Counted from the stretch's first letter, positions 22,839-31,410 are shown. The stretch: 64,000 bases of DNA from Agrobacterium larrymoorei (GCF_030819275.1 NZ_JAUTBL010000002.1:1366501-1430500); one strand, 5' to 3'. The notes: generated by a model from the letters alone, not told the origin. Program-made: numbers and translations.

Positions 22839-23912
22839 ATGAAAAGACTCATTATCGCATTGGCCGCGTCCGCCGCGGCGATTATCGGCGTTGTTCCGGC
22901 CGCACAGGCCGCCGACGCCAAGAAAGTCTGCTTCGTCTATGTCGGCACGCGCACGGACGGCGGCTGGACGCAGGCGCATGATATCGGCCGTCAGGAATTG
23001 CAGAAGCATTTCGGCGACAAGATCGAGACGCCGTTCCTTGAAAGTGTTCCAGAAGGCCCGGATGCCGAGCGCGCAATCGAGCGTATGGCCCGTTCCGGCT
23101 GCGACTTGATTTTCACCACGTCGTTCGGCTTCATGGATGCGACCGTCAAGGTTGCGCAGAAGTTCCCGAAGGTGAAGTTCGAACACGCAACCGGTTTCAA
23201 GACGGCGGCGAATCTGGCGACCTACAACTCCCGTTTCTATGAAGGCCGTTACATTCAGGGCCAGATCGCTGCGAAGATGTCGCAGAAGGGCGTCGCCGGT
23301 TACATCGCGTCCTTCCCGATCCCGGAAGTTGTGATGGGCATCGATTCCTTCCTGCTTGGCGCGCGCTCCGTCAACCCTGACTTCAAGGTCAAGGTCGTTT
23401 GGGCGAACACCTGGTTCGACCCCGGCAAGGAAGCCGATGCGGCCAAGGCTCTGATCGACCAGGGCGTCGATATCCTGACGCAGCACACTGACACCACAGC
23501 GCCGATGCAGGTTGCTGCAGAACGCGGCATCAAGGCCTTCGGCCAGGCCTCCGACATGATCAAGGCGGGACCCAACACGCAGCTGACGGCGATCGTCGAC
23601 ACCTGGGGTGCCTATTACATCAAGCGCACACAGGCGCTTCTTGATGGCACATGGAAATCCGAGTCGGTTTGGGACGGTCTGAAAGACGGCATCCTGACGA
23701 TGGCGCCTTACACAAACATGCCTGACGACGTGAAGAAGATGGCTGAGGATACCGAAGCCAAGATCAAGTCCGGCGAGCTTCACCCCTTTACAGGTCCTGT
23801 GAAAAAGCAGGATGGCACCGAGTGGCTGAAGGCTGGCGAAAAGGCTGAAGACGGCGTTCTGCTCGGTTTGAACTTCTATGTCGAAGGCGTCGACGACAAG
23901 CTGCCGCAATAA
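22839..23912 (+). CDS. BMP-family periplasmic binding protein
   Basis: 357 residues from ATG 22839 with AGGGG before it. A signal peptide (MKRLIIALAASAAA...AAQA-A) is followed by the BMP domain: VCFVYVGTRTDGGWTQAHDIG, IFTTSFGFMDATVKVA and VDILTQHTDTTAPMQVA. It captures the substrate of the preceding ABC importer. BMP proteins bind nucleosides or purine-related compounds; the binding-site residues are not enough to choose. The last gene of the operon, followed at 23935 by a terminator. Confidence 0.92.
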   Translation: MKRLIIALAASAAAIIGVVPAAQAADAKKVCFVYVGTRTDGGWTQAHDIGRQELQKHFGDKIETPFLESVPEGPDAERAIERMARSGCDLIFTTSFGFMDATVKVAQKFPKVKFEHATGFKTAANLATYNSRFYEGRYIQGQIAAKMSQKGVAGYIASFPIPEVVMGIDSFLLGARSVNPDFKVKVVWANTWFDPGKEADAAKALIDQGVDILTQHTDTTAPMQVAAERGIKAFGQASDMIKAGPNTQLTAIVDTWGAYYIKRTQALLDGTWKSESVWDGLKDGILTMAPYTNMPDDVKKMAEDTEAKIKSGELHPFTGPVKKQDGTEWLKAGEKAEDGVLLGLNFYVEGVDDKLPQ

Positions 23913-23934
23913 GTCTGAGATCTTAAATTCGGAA

Positions 23935-23964
23935 GGGCGTGCAATTCGTTGCGCGCCCTTTTTT
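23935..23964 (+). terminator. terminator of the BMP ABC operon
   Basis: GGGCGTGCAA (23935-23944) pairs with TTGCGCGCCC (23949-23958) with one G-T pair and a TTCG tetraloop, then six T. Strong rho-independent signal, 22 bases after the binding-protein stop. Confidence 0.92.
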
Positions 23965-24004
23965 GCTGAAGTTCGTTCAGCCTCGAAGCAAATGCTGGAA
24001 AAGC

Positions 24005-24034
24005 AAAAGCCCGTCGATGGAGCGACGGGCTTTT
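24005..24034. terminator. bidirectional terminator
   Basis: AAAAGCCCGTCG (24005-24016) pairs perfectly with CGACGGGCTTTT (24023-24034). A tracts and T tracts on either side suit both strands. It can stop leftward transcription from the small membrane-protein gene at 24251 and back up the terminator at 23935. Confidence 0.88.
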
Positions 24035-24083
24035 CCATGCCTTTACCGCGCATGTTGTTGCTGCGGGTCGGACAGGATCGTTA

Positions 24084-24251
24084 TCAGAAGACTGCGAGAT
24101 ACTTCAGCAGCGAGATAATACCGATGATGATCACGATGACCTGAGCGATCTGCTTTGCGCCGCCGCCCACTGGCAGACGAGCGATGAGCCACAGCACGAG
24201 TACGATGACCAGAAAGGTGATCAGAATGCTGACTAGCGTCGAGGTAACCAT
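24084..24251 (-). CDS. 55-residue membrane protein
   Basis: ATG 24251 with AGGAG 11 bases upstream. Two hydrophobic helices are separated by a short loop (ARLPVGGGAKQIAQ): VSILITFLVIVLVLWLIA and VIVIIIGIISLLKYLAVF. The layout resembles short Thivi_2564-type inner-membrane proteins common in proteobacteria, of unknown function. It stands alone between two terminators and the OsmC gene. Confidence 0.7.
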   Translation of the reverse strand: MVTSTLVSILITFLVIVLVLWLIARLPVGGGAKQIAQVIVIIIGIISLLKYLAVF

Positions 24252-24377
24252 ATGTCCCAGCTCCTATTTCCGTTTCATTGAACGGTCCGATCACCGTTGC
24301 GTGAGTAAAAGCCGCAATTTATAATTTGGTTCCATTGTGCAAAATGAATTTGCGGGAAATGGAGATTGGGAGCAGGC

Positions 24378-24800
24378 GTGAGCGAGCTACGGGTGAAGAA
24401 GCGGTACGTGGGCGCGACAGCCCTTTTGGGACGCAACGGCCATCCGCAGATTGAGACACCGACAGGCGGACATATGTCTGTGGTGACAGCGGCGTCCGAT
24501 CCAGGCTTCAATCCGCTCGACCTCCTATATTCCTCGCTTGCCGCCTGCCTGGTCTTGAGCGCGCGTATCGCCGCAAGCCGCATGGGGGTGCTCGACAGGT
24601 TCGAGGCTGTTGAGGCGACGGTGACAGGCGAGAAATCCGATGGGGAACCCGCCCGCATTCTCCGTTTCGACATGGGGCTGACGATCACCGGTGATTTCGA
24701 TGAGGCGACGAAGCACGCAATCGCTCATGAGGCGGAAAGAATCTGCACCGTCAGCAACACCTTGCGCGGTGAGGCGGAATTTCATCTGGATATTATTTGA
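24378..24800 (+). CDS. OsmC-family protein
   Basis: 140 residues from GTG 24378 with GGGAGCAGG. Features of the OsmC fold are present: a beta-rich N-terminal half (GGHMSVVTAASDPGFNPLDLLYSSLAACLVLSARIAA), including the conserved Pro-x-(D/E)LL...AACL cysteine (Cys about 57), and C-terminal C(T)VSNTLRG with the second conserved cysteine position. Such proteins reduce organic hydroperoxides or respond to osmotic stress. The pair of cysteines supports a peroxidase-type role. Confidence 0.82.
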   Translation: MSELRVKKRYVGATALLGRNGHPQIETPTGGHMSVVTAASDPGFNPLDLLYSSLAACLVLSARIAASRMGVLDRFEAVEATVTGEKSDGEPARILRFDMGLTITGDFDEATKHAIAHEAERICTVSNTLRGEAEFHLDII

Positions 24801-24826
24801 TCTTTGATGATGGCGCAGGACATCAC

Positions 24827-25318
24827 TCAGCGCTGGGACTTTTCCCACTTGCGGATGAGCCGGTCGCGCTTGAGTTTTGATAGCCGTTTGATCCAGAAGA
24901 CACCATCGAGCTGATCGATCTCATGCTGGATGCAGATCGCATGGAAATCATCCGCTGTCTCTTCTTGTTCACCACCTGCCAAATTGCGAAACCGCACCGT
25001 CACCTGGCGGGGACGTTCCACTTCTTCTGTCAAACCCGGCATGGAAACGCTGCCTTCGATATGGCGTATTGTCTCGGTGGACGTTCGGACGATCTCAGGG
25101 TTGATGTAGGTCAGGATCTTGCCGGGTTGCAGTTCCAGTACGAAAATCCTCTGAAGGACACCGATATGTGCTGCTGTGATGCCGACGCCAGGCGCGGCCC
25201 GCATGGTATCGACAAGGTCCTGCTGTAAGGCGGCAAGGTCTGGACCAAACGTTGTCACTGGCTCGCACAGAGTTGCCAGGGCAGATGATGGGTATCGGAT
25301 GAGGGTGCGAACGGTCAT
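24827..25318 (-). CDS. peptide deformylase-like protein missing two metal ligands
   Basis: 163 residues. The three deformylase motifs are recognisable but altered. GVGITAAHIG replaces GxGLAAxQ, EGSVSMPG replaces EGCLS(V/I)P so the metal-binding cysteine is serine, and QHEIDQLDG replaces QHExDHLxG so the second histidine is glutamine. Of the Cys-His-His set only the first His remains, with the catalytic glutamate. True deformylase activity is therefore unlikely. It overlaps the upstream winged-helix gene by ATGA and forms an operon with the FdhF/YdeP-like molybdoenzyme. Confidence 0.85.
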   Translation of the reverse strand: MTVRTLIRYPSSALATLCEPVTTFGPDLAALQQDLVDTMRAAPGVGITAAHIGVLQRIFVLELQPGKILTYINPEIVRTSTETIRHIEGSVSMPGLTEEVERPRQVTVRFRNLAGGEQEETADDFHAICIQHEIDQLDGVFWIKRLSKLKRDRLIRKWEKSQR

Positions 25319-25653
25319 GGCGTCTCTGAATTTGAAAGTGACGATTTCATCAAAGCTTGGGATGCGGTTGCCGCCAGCGCTTGGGCCTCTTCGGTCAATG
25401 CCACGAAGGTCCGCTGTGTTCTGGTCTCGCGCCGGACGATGCGGAGCATCGTGTCAGACAGCGCGTTGACCTCCCGTAACACCAGAGCATGAGCCATACC
25501 AAGCTTGTTGGAAAGACTGCGGCTGTCGCTGCCGATACCCATATGGACGGCGACAATGATGGCCGCACCTGTCGGCTGAAGTCCGGCAGGCGCGATTCTG
25601 AGGAACTCTTCCACTGCCGTCATGAAGCGTGTGGAAGCGTCGTCCTCATCCAT
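25315..25653 (-). CDS. MarR-like winged-helix protein
   Basis: 112 residues. ATG 25653 shares one base with the stop of the preceding gene (TAATG). AAIIVAVHMGIGSDSRSLSNKLGMAHALVLREVNALSDTMLRIVRRETRTQRTFVALTEEAQAL has the helix-turn-helix and wing of MarR proteins, with the closing LT.EG-like sequence as LTEEA. It probably regulates this operon in response to a ligand. Embedded between the molybdoenzyme and the deformylase-like gene. Confidence 0.72.
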   Translation of the reverse strand: MDEDDASTRFMTAVEEFLRIAPAGLQPTGAAIIVAVHMGIGSDSRSLSNKLGMAHALVLREVNALSDTMLRIVRRETRTQRTFVALTEEAQALAATASQALMKSSLSNSETP

Positions 25654-27959
25654 TATGCCGTCTCGTTTTCGCCACGTAGTCGGACCGACACGAGCACGGA
25701 TTTGGAAGTGGGGGTGAAGCTGCCTTCGCCATAACTATGCAGCGGCACAAGAACATTGAGCTCAGGATAATAACCACCGACGCTGCCCTGCGGAATGTTA
25801 TAGGGCACCAGACGGAAGTTCCTCGCGACGCGTTCGACACCATCGCCATATTCGCCGATCACATCCACGCGCTGCTTGGCACGGGCGCCGAGCTTTTCCA
25901 TGTCATTCGGGTTCATGAAGATGACTTGACGTTCACCGTACACACCACGGTAGCGGTCATCCAGGCCGTAGATCGTGGTGTTGTACTGGTCGTGACTGCG
26001 GAAGGTCTGCAACACGAAAAGACCGTCTTTCGATAGGGCTTCTTGATGCTCGGTCATCTCCGGCAGTGGGCCGGTGAAGAAGACCGCTTTCTTCTCTGGC
26101 GTGTGCCATTCCCGCTCGGCTGCGGCGTTGCGCAGGTGGAAGCCGCGCGGCACCCGAACACGTTCATTGAATTGCTGGAACCCTGGAATGACCCGTTCGA
26201 TCATGTCTCGGATCAAATTGTAATCATCGGCAAGGGCGGTCCAGTTGACGCGGTCACTGCCAAGCGTGGCTTCCGCAATCCCGGCAATGATGGCAATTTC
26301 GGAACGCAGTTCGGGCGAGGCCGGCTCATTGATACCGCCCGAACCATGGACCATGCTCATCGAATCCTCCACCGTCACGATCTGAGGCGTGCCTGAGGAG
26401 TTGCGATCAATCTCGGTGCGGCCAAGGCAGGGTAGAATGAAGGAGGTCTCTCCGGGTACAAGATGGGAGTGGTTAAGCTTGGTTGCGATGTTGACGGTCA
26501 GCTTCTGCTTTTTGAAAGCTTCGATGATCAACGGGCTGTCGGGCGTGGCGCGCAGGAAGTTGCCGCCAAGCGCGATGAAAGCTTGCGCCTTTCCATCCAG
26601 CATGGCGCTGATCGCTTCCACGGTGTTGTGTCCGCGGTTGCGCGGCATCGCCACGCCGACTTCCTTTTCCAGCGCATCGAGGAGGGCAGGCGGTGCCTTC
26701 TCGTCGATGCCGACGGTGCGATCGCCCTGAACGTTGGAATGGCCGCGAACCGGGCAGAGGCCGGCACCTGGGCGCCCGACATTGCCCCGCAGCAGCATGA
26801 GATTGGTGATCTCGCGAACGATGATGACGGAGTGCTTGTGTTGCGTCACCCCCATCGCCCAGGTGGCAATGACGGAGTTGGCATTCATATAGATGGAGGC
26901 CGCTTCCTCGATCTCTTCGCGTGTGAGACCCGATTGGTCAAGAATGGTCTCCCAGCTCGTTGCATCCACGGCAGCGCGGTACGCCTCGAACTCCAAGACA
27001 TGGCTGGCGATGAAGTCGTAGTCGATGATGGCGGGCTTGCCCTCGGCACGCGCCGCTTCATCGGCCGCGAACACCACCTTGCTGATGCCGCGAATGGCAG
27101 CCATGTCGCCGCCCTGGCGGGGCTGGTAGTAGTTGGTGGCAATCTTCGTGTTGCCGCCGGTGATCATTTCCAGCTTGTCCTGCGGGTCGCTGAAACGCTG
27201 CAGGCCTTTTTCCTTGATGGGATTGAAGACAGCGATACGCGCGCCGCGGAGAGCCGCCCGCCTCAAATCGCCTAGCATGCGGGGATGGTTGGTGCCGGGG
27301 TTCTGGCCGATGACGAAAATCGCATCGGTCTTCTCGAAATCTTCCAGAAGAACGGTCCCCTTGCCTACACCGATCGAGGCTTTAAGACCGACGCCGCTCG
27401 CCTCATGACACATATTGGAGCAGTCGGGGAAATTGTTGGTCCCATAGAGGCGAACCATCAGCTGATAAAGGAAAGCAGCTTCGTTGGAGGCCCGCCCGGA
27501 CGTGTAGAACTCGGCGCGATCCGGGCTATCAAGACCGCGCAAAATAGCGCCGATCTCTTGGAAGGCCAAGGCCCACGAAACAGGCATATATCGGTCGGTC
27601 GCGCGATCGTAGCGCAGAGGGTTCGTCAGGCGGCCCTGCTTTTCCAGCTCGTAATCCGACCACTGGCTAAGCGTGGAGACAGTATGCTCGGCAAAAAACT
27701 CCGGAGGAACGCGCGCTTCTGTCGCTTCCCAGGAAACGGCCTTCACACCGTTTTCGCAAAACTCGAAGGATGAGCCATGCTCCGGGTCGCCCCAGGCACA
27801 GCCAGGACAATCGAAACCATTGGGTTGATTTGTTTTGAGAAGCGTCTTCACATTGGAGAGAGGTGCGCCGGATTCCAGCAGGCGCTTGCCCACGCTCTTC
27901 AGCGCGCCCCAGCCGCCAGCCGCGGATGAAGGCTTGCCGATGAAATCCATCTTGCCCAT
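25653..27959 (-). CDS. FdhF/YdeP-family molybdopterin oxidoreductase
   Basis: 768 residues from ATG 27959 with AAGGAGAG; an ATG at 28001 would add a non-typical extension. The N-terminal FDCPGCAWGDPEHGSSFEFCENG is the family's iron-sulphur motif. It is followed by molybdopterin-binding segments (FVIGQNPGTNHPRML; GRPGAGLCPVRGHSNVQGDRTVG) and the C-terminal molydopterin-dinucleotide domain (FRSHDQYNTTIYGLDDRYRG). No selenocysteine or cysteine lies at the usual formate dehydrogenase position that I can identify. YdeP relatives are linked to acid or formate metabolism, but the substrate is not established. Confidence 0.88.
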   Translation of the reverse strand: MGKMDFIGKPSSAAGGWGALKSVGKRLLESGAPLSNVKTLLKTNQPNGFDCPGCAWGDPEHGSSFEFCENGVKAVSWEATEARVPPEFFAEHTVSTLSQWSDYELEKQGRLTNPLRYDRATDRYMPVSWALAFQEIGAILRGLDSPDRAEFYTSGRASNEAAFLYQLMVRLYGTNNFPDCSNMCHEASGVGLKASIGVGKGTVLLEDFEKTDAIFVIGQNPGTNHPRMLGDLRRAALRGARIAVFNPIKEKGLQRFSDPQDKLEMITGGNTKIATNYYQPRQGGDMAAIRGISKVVFAADEAARAEGKPAIIDYDFIASHVLEFEAYRAAVDATSWETILDQSGLTREEIEEAASIYMNANSVIATWAMGVTQHKHSVIIVREITNLMLLRGNVGRPGAGLCPVRGHSNVQGDRTVGIDEKAPPALLDALEKEVGVAMPRNRGHNTVEAISAMLDGKAQAFIALGGNFLRATPDSPLIIEAFKKQKLTVNIATKLNHSHLVPGETSFILPCLGRTEIDRNSSGTPQIVTVEDSMSMVHGSGGINEPASPELRSEIAIIAGIAEATLGSDRVNWTALADDYNLIRDMIERVIPGFQQFNERVRVPRGFHLRNAAAEREWHTPEKKAVFFTGPLPEMTEHQEALSKDGLFVLQTFRSHDQYNTTIYGLDDRYRGVYGERQVIFMNPNDMEKLGARAKQRVDVIGEYGDGVERVARNFRLVPYNIPQGSVGGYYPELNVLVPLHSYGEGSFTPTSKSVLVSVRLRGENETA

Positions 27960-28212
27960 GGTACCGTCTCTCCTTGATGATCTTGTCTCGATCGGTGCCA
28001 AAACAGACTCACCCGATCCTTAGTTTGCGCTGCAGCATAACTGTTCAGATAGGCGCTTCCCTAGCATATATCAATTCTATCCGTTGCGCGGATGCGCGTT
28101 TCGCTTTCCCAATGGCGACACCATGCCCGCGCATCGACGACATGGAGACCTCTGCCCATACCCGTGATTATGGAAAGCAAGATGATGAAACCAGTTCTTG
28201 CCTAACGGGTTG

Positions 28213-28237
28213 TTGACATTGTTGTTTTAAACGACAA
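28213..28237 (+). promoter_or_regulatory. candidate mgtE promoter with inverted repeat
   Basis: TTGACA at 28213-28218 is followed directly by an inverted repeat, TTGTTGTTT-T-AAACGACAA (28219-28237, one mismatch in 9-base arms). The repeat would fill the -35/-10 spacer, as for a repressor operator. Start codon of mgtE is 50 bases downstream. The rest of the 327-base gap 27960-28286 shows no gene and no known magnesium riboswitch. Confidence 0.45.
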
Positions 28238-28286
28238 TCTCCAGCCCGTTACAAAGCAGGCCAATGACCGGACAAGGGGGCGCAAG

Positions 28287-29714
28287 TTGACACAAGCCGA
28301 CCACGATCATCCCGCAACGGAAGAGGCCAAGCGTCCGGAAGTCATGGCGGACATCTACGCTGAAGATGGCTCGATCCGGTCCGATTTTCTCGCAATGGTC
28401 GGTGCTGCAATCGCCGATCGCGATGTGCTGTTTCTGCGTGAAAATGTAGCACGCTTGCATGAATCCGAACTGGGCGACCTGCTGGAGTCGATCCAGCCGG
28501 AGCAACGTCACGCCTTGGTGCGCCTGCTGGGCACCGATTTCGACATGACCGCGCTGACCGAGGTGGATGAAGCAATCCGTCTCGATATCGTCGAGCAGAT
28601 GCCGAACGAGCAGATCGCTGCCGGTATCGGCGAACTCGATTCGGACGACGCGGTCTACATTCTGGAAGACCTCGACCGCGAGGATCGCGAAGACATCCTT
28701 TCGCAGATGCCCTTCACCGAACGTGTGAGGCTGATGCGAGCTCTGGACTATCCGGAAAGCTCTGCCGGTCGCCGTATGCAGACCGAGTTCGTCGCCGTGC
28801 CGCCGTTCTGGACAGTTGGCCAGACGATTGACTACCTGCGTGAAGAGGAGGAACTGCCTGAATCCTTCTCTCAGATTTTCGTCATCGATCCCACCTTCAA
28901 GCTCGTCGGCGCGCTCGATCTCGATCGGCTGCTGCGCTCAAAGCGGCAGGTGAAGATCGAAACCATCATGCATGAGACAAACCATCCCATTCCGGCGGAG
29001 ATGGATCAGGAAGAGGCAGCCCAGCTCTTCGAGCAATACGACCTTTTGTCCGCGGCCGTCGTGGACAACAACGGTCGCCTCGTCGGCGTGCTGACCATCG
29101 ATGACGTGGTGGACGTCATTCAGGAAGAGGCGGAGGAGGACTTGCTTCGCCTCGGCGGTGTCGGCGATGAAGAATTGTCCGACAGCATCGCAAGCACATC
29201 CAAATCCCGCGTGCCATGGCTTGGGATCAACCTGATGACGGCCTTCCTCGCAGCCTCTGTGATCGAACTCTTCGACGCCACCATCCAGCAGGTCGTGGCG
29301 CTCGCCATCCTGATGCCAATCGTGGCAGGCATGGGGGGGAACGCGGGATCGCAGACCATGACTGTCTCGGTACGTGCGCTCGCCACCAAGAACCTCGATA
29401 TCCATAATGCGGCGCGCATTATTCGCCGTGAGGCGGGCGTCGGGCTTTTGAACGGCGCGCTCTTCGGCTGCGCCATCGGCATCATCGCCGGCATCTGGTT
29501 TCACGATGCGAACATTGGCGGCATCATCGCAACCGCCATGCTGATCAACATGCTTGCCGCTGCTCTGGCCGGTATTCTTATTCCGTTGTTTCTTGATAAG
29601 TTCGGTGCTGATCCGGCAGTTTCGTCTGCCGTCTTCGTTACCGCAGTGACGGATATCGTGGGCTTCTTCTCGTTTTTAGGCCTGGCAACCTGGTGGTTCG
29701 GCATATCCAGGTAA
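28287..29714 (+). CDS. mgtE: magnesium transporter MgtE
   Basis: 475 residues from a TTG with AGGGGG 7 bases upstream (first in-frame ATG at 28344). Domains in order: MgtE N-domain with helical repeats (about 40-150, IVEQMPNEQIAAGIGELDSDDAVYILEDLDREDRE), two CBS domains (about 155-280, ending DDVVDVIQEEAEED), then five membrane helices including the pore motif PIVAGMGGNAGSQT. It imports Mg2+ and the cytosolic domains close the pore when Mg2+ is high. Acidic residues expected for Mg2+ sensing are abundant. Confidence 0.95.
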   Translation: MTQADHDHPATEEAKRPEVMADIYAEDGSIRSDFLAMVGAAIADRDVLFLRENVARLHESELGDLLESIQPEQRHALVRLLGTDFDMTALTEVDEAIRLDIVEQMPNEQIAAGIGELDSDDAVYILEDLDREDREDILSQMPFTERVRLMRALDYPESSAGRRMQTEFVAVPPFWTVGQTIDYLREEEELPESFSQIFVIDPTFKLVGALDLDRLLRSKRQVKIETIMHETNHPIPAEMDQEEAAQLFEQYDLLSAAVVDNNGRLVGVLTIDDVVDVIQEEAEEDLLRLGGVGDEELSDSIASTSKSRVPWLGINLMTAFLAASVIELFDATIQQVVALAILMPIVAGMGGNAGSQTMTVSVRALATKNLDIHNAARIIRREAGVGLLNGALFGCAIGIIAGIWFHDANIGGIIATAMLINMLAAALAGILIPLFLDKFGADPAVSSAVFVTAVTDIVGFFSFLGLATWWFGISR

Positions 29715-29724
29715 CGATCGAAAA

Positions 29725-29746
29725 TTGACTTTTACGTGAAGGTCAA
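29725..29746. promoter_or_regulatory. palindromic MerR-type operator
   Basis: A 22-base near-perfect dyad with outer arms TTGAC...GTCAA and a TTTACGTGAA centre lies 34 bases upstream of the MerR gene start. Only purine-purine swaps break the symmetry. The ACGT centre and spacing resemble operators of LiuR-like MerR proteins, so autoregulation is likely. Confidence 0.65.
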
Positions 29747-29780
29747 ACATAATGTCCGTTAGCCAGAATCGGACAAAGCC

Positions 29781-30167
29781 TTGAATAAGTATTATAGCAT
29801 CACGGAACTCACGCGCGAATTCGGTGTATCCACCCGCACTCTTCGTTTCTATGAAGACGAAGGGTTGATCCATCCGGAACGCCGTGGACGCACGCGCCTG
29901 TTCCGCGCCGCGGATCGCAGGCTTATTCAGGAAATTCTCCGAGGTCGCCGCATCGGCTTCACCATCGCCGAAATCCGTGAAATCATTCAGGTTTACAAGG
30001 AGCCGCCCGGTGAGTCCGGTCAGCTTGAACTTCTGATGAAGAAGGTCGATGAAAAGCGCGCCGACCTCCGCCAGAAGCGCCGCGATATCGAAGAGACCTT
30101 GGCGGAACTCGATAATGTCGAGGAAGCGTGTCTGACGCGTCTCGCCGAAATCGGCGTGGGTACGTAA
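29781..30167 (+). CDS. MerR-family transcriptional regulator
   Basis: 128 residues from a TTG start. HTH: YSITELTREFGVSTRTLRFYEDEGLIHPERRGRTRLF, the diagnostic MerR N-terminus, then a long dimerisation helix (RQKRRDIEETLAELDNVEEACLTRL) and a short end without cysteine-based metal site. It therefore resembles the LiuR/drug-type branch and not metal sensors. It probably binds the palindrome at 29725. Target genes outside itself are not visible here; mgtE lies immediately upstream. Confidence 0.88.
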   Translation: MNKYYSITELTREFGVSTRTLRFYEDEGLIHPERRGRTRLFRAADRRLIQEILRGRRIGFTIAEIREIIQVYKEPPGESGQLELLMKKVDEKRADLRQKRRDIEETLAELDNVEEACLTRLAEIGVGT

Positions 30168-30172
30168 CGGCC

Positions 30173-30286
30173 TCATCCGCGCCAGTCGGTGCGGATCTTT
30201 CCGATCGTGCCAGTCTCGATGTTGAGGCCTAACAGCCGTCCGCCTGATCGATCCTCCACAATCCGCACAATTTCGAGATGATCGTC
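30173..30286 (-). pseudogene. possible gene remnant in intergenic region 30168-30450
   Basis: On the minus strand one frame reads 37 codons ending in a stop at 30173 (LEIVRIVEDRSGGRLLG, then LNIETGTIGKIRTDWRG). This looks protein-like, but it begins right after an in-frame stop (30287-30289), beyond which another plausible stretch (SITDNVFCSRSPLSMSG) continues in the same frame. It may be a decayed gene. The rest of the 283-base gap shows nothing else. Confidence 0.3.
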
Positions 30287-30450
30287 TTACCCCGACATGC
30301 TGAGTGGCGAGCGGGAGCAGAAGACGTTGTCGGTTATTGAAGCCGGTGAGTACTGAAACTCTCATCCACAGAGTGGCTGAGCGTCGCAATGGCCAACGTC
30401 ACCATCCGAATGTTGTCGCCGACTGCCTTCGAATTTGAACTCGCTACGGA

Positions 30451-31410
30451 CTACTGTACCTCCGCCGAGCATTGTGCCGCGACGTCTCTGATCTTGCTCT
30501 GCTGCTCGACACTGGCTGTATTCGCCATCATCGCGTCGAAGACATTTTCGCTGTGCAGCTTCTCCAAGGTGCAACCGCAAAAGCTCTGGCAGAGATCCAA
30601 GTTGTTTTGGGTCTGCATGCAGCTTGCTTCGCAACTCTTCTTGTAAGCTTCCACCTGATCGACAGGAGGCGGCGGGAAAGTGATCGATGCCAGATAGACG
30701 AGCCCGATCAGCACCGGCTGGTGAATAAGGTAAAAGGACAGGCTGTGCCGACCGAAGAAGGCCAGCAGATTGCGCTTACCGCTAGGCTTTCGGAAACGAT
30801 CCAGCCATCCGCGCGGCACAGCGATTTGTGCGACACCAAGACCGACGAGGAACGGCGCGAGAAATGGTAATACGGGCACGTAGTCGTTGGAGCGGGGAGG
30901 CGCTGTGGCAAATCCGATCCAGGACAGCCAGATCGAGTTGAAGGCATCCGACGAGAAATAGATCGGCGCAAGGAAGGCCAAAACAGCCACGACCAGCGTC
31001 ACCAAGGCAGGCAATCTCAGGAAGATAAGACCGATCAGGCTCGCCACCGCGATATTGTGCAGGATGCCGAAGAATATCCAGCCACCAGGGACGGCGATAT
31101 ATGTCGCGACCGAAATCAGCAACGCGGCGCCAGCGACCATCGCAAATCGCTTACCGAAGGCTGGCCAATTTATCCCCTTGCGGTGGGCCAGAAACAGGCT
31201 GAAACCCGCGAGAAACAGAAACGAACTGGCAATCGCCCGCGCATAGAGACGCCACAAACCTTCGGTCGGCGTTTCCGGCGGGATATAGCCGAACATGGCA
31301 AGATCCCAGGTGAAGTGGTAGCTTGCCATGGCGATCAGCGCGATCCCGCGCCACGTGTCGAGAAAGCCGATGCGGCCAGACTTGGTAACCGTCGCGGTTG
31401 CCTCATTCAT
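30451..31410 (-). CDS. DUF1624 membrane protein (heparan-alpha-glucosaminide N-acetyltransferase-like)
   Basis: 319 residues from ATG 31410. It begins with the family signature IGFLDTWRGIALIAMASYHFTWDL (His in helix 1) and has about eight membrane helices with FFGRHSLSFYLIHQPVLIGLVYL near the end. The C-terminal 60 residues are soluble and hold seven cysteines (KKSCEASCMQTQ...DLCQSFCGCTLEK), an unusual addition that could form disulphides. Proteins of this group acylate surface or periplasmic sugars; the substrate is unknown. Confidence 0.83.
   Translation of the reverse strand: MNEATATVTKSGRIGFLDTWRGIALIAMASYHFTWDLAMFGYIPPETPTEGLWRLYARAIASSFLFLAGFSLFLAHRKGINWPAFGKRFAMVAGAALLISVATYIAVPGGWIFFGILHNIAVASLIGLIFLRLPALVTLVVAVLAFLAPIYFSSDAFNSIWLSWIGFATAPPRSNDYVPVLPFLAPFLVGLGVAQIAVPRGWLDRFRKPSGKRNLLAFFGRHSLSFYLIHQPVLIGLVYLASITFPPPPVDQVEAYKKSCEASCMQTQNNLDLCQSFCGCTLEKLHSENVFDAMMANTASVEQQSKIRDVAAQCSAEVQ

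Noticed and set aside
22755..24053. Minus-strand frame of 432 codons
   Set aside because: Shadow of the BMP binding-protein gene; it has no ribosome site and crosses two terminators.
25653..27959. Selenocysteine formate dehydrogenase
   Set aside because: The frame has no in-frame TGA and matches the YdeP-type branch, which lacks selenocysteine.
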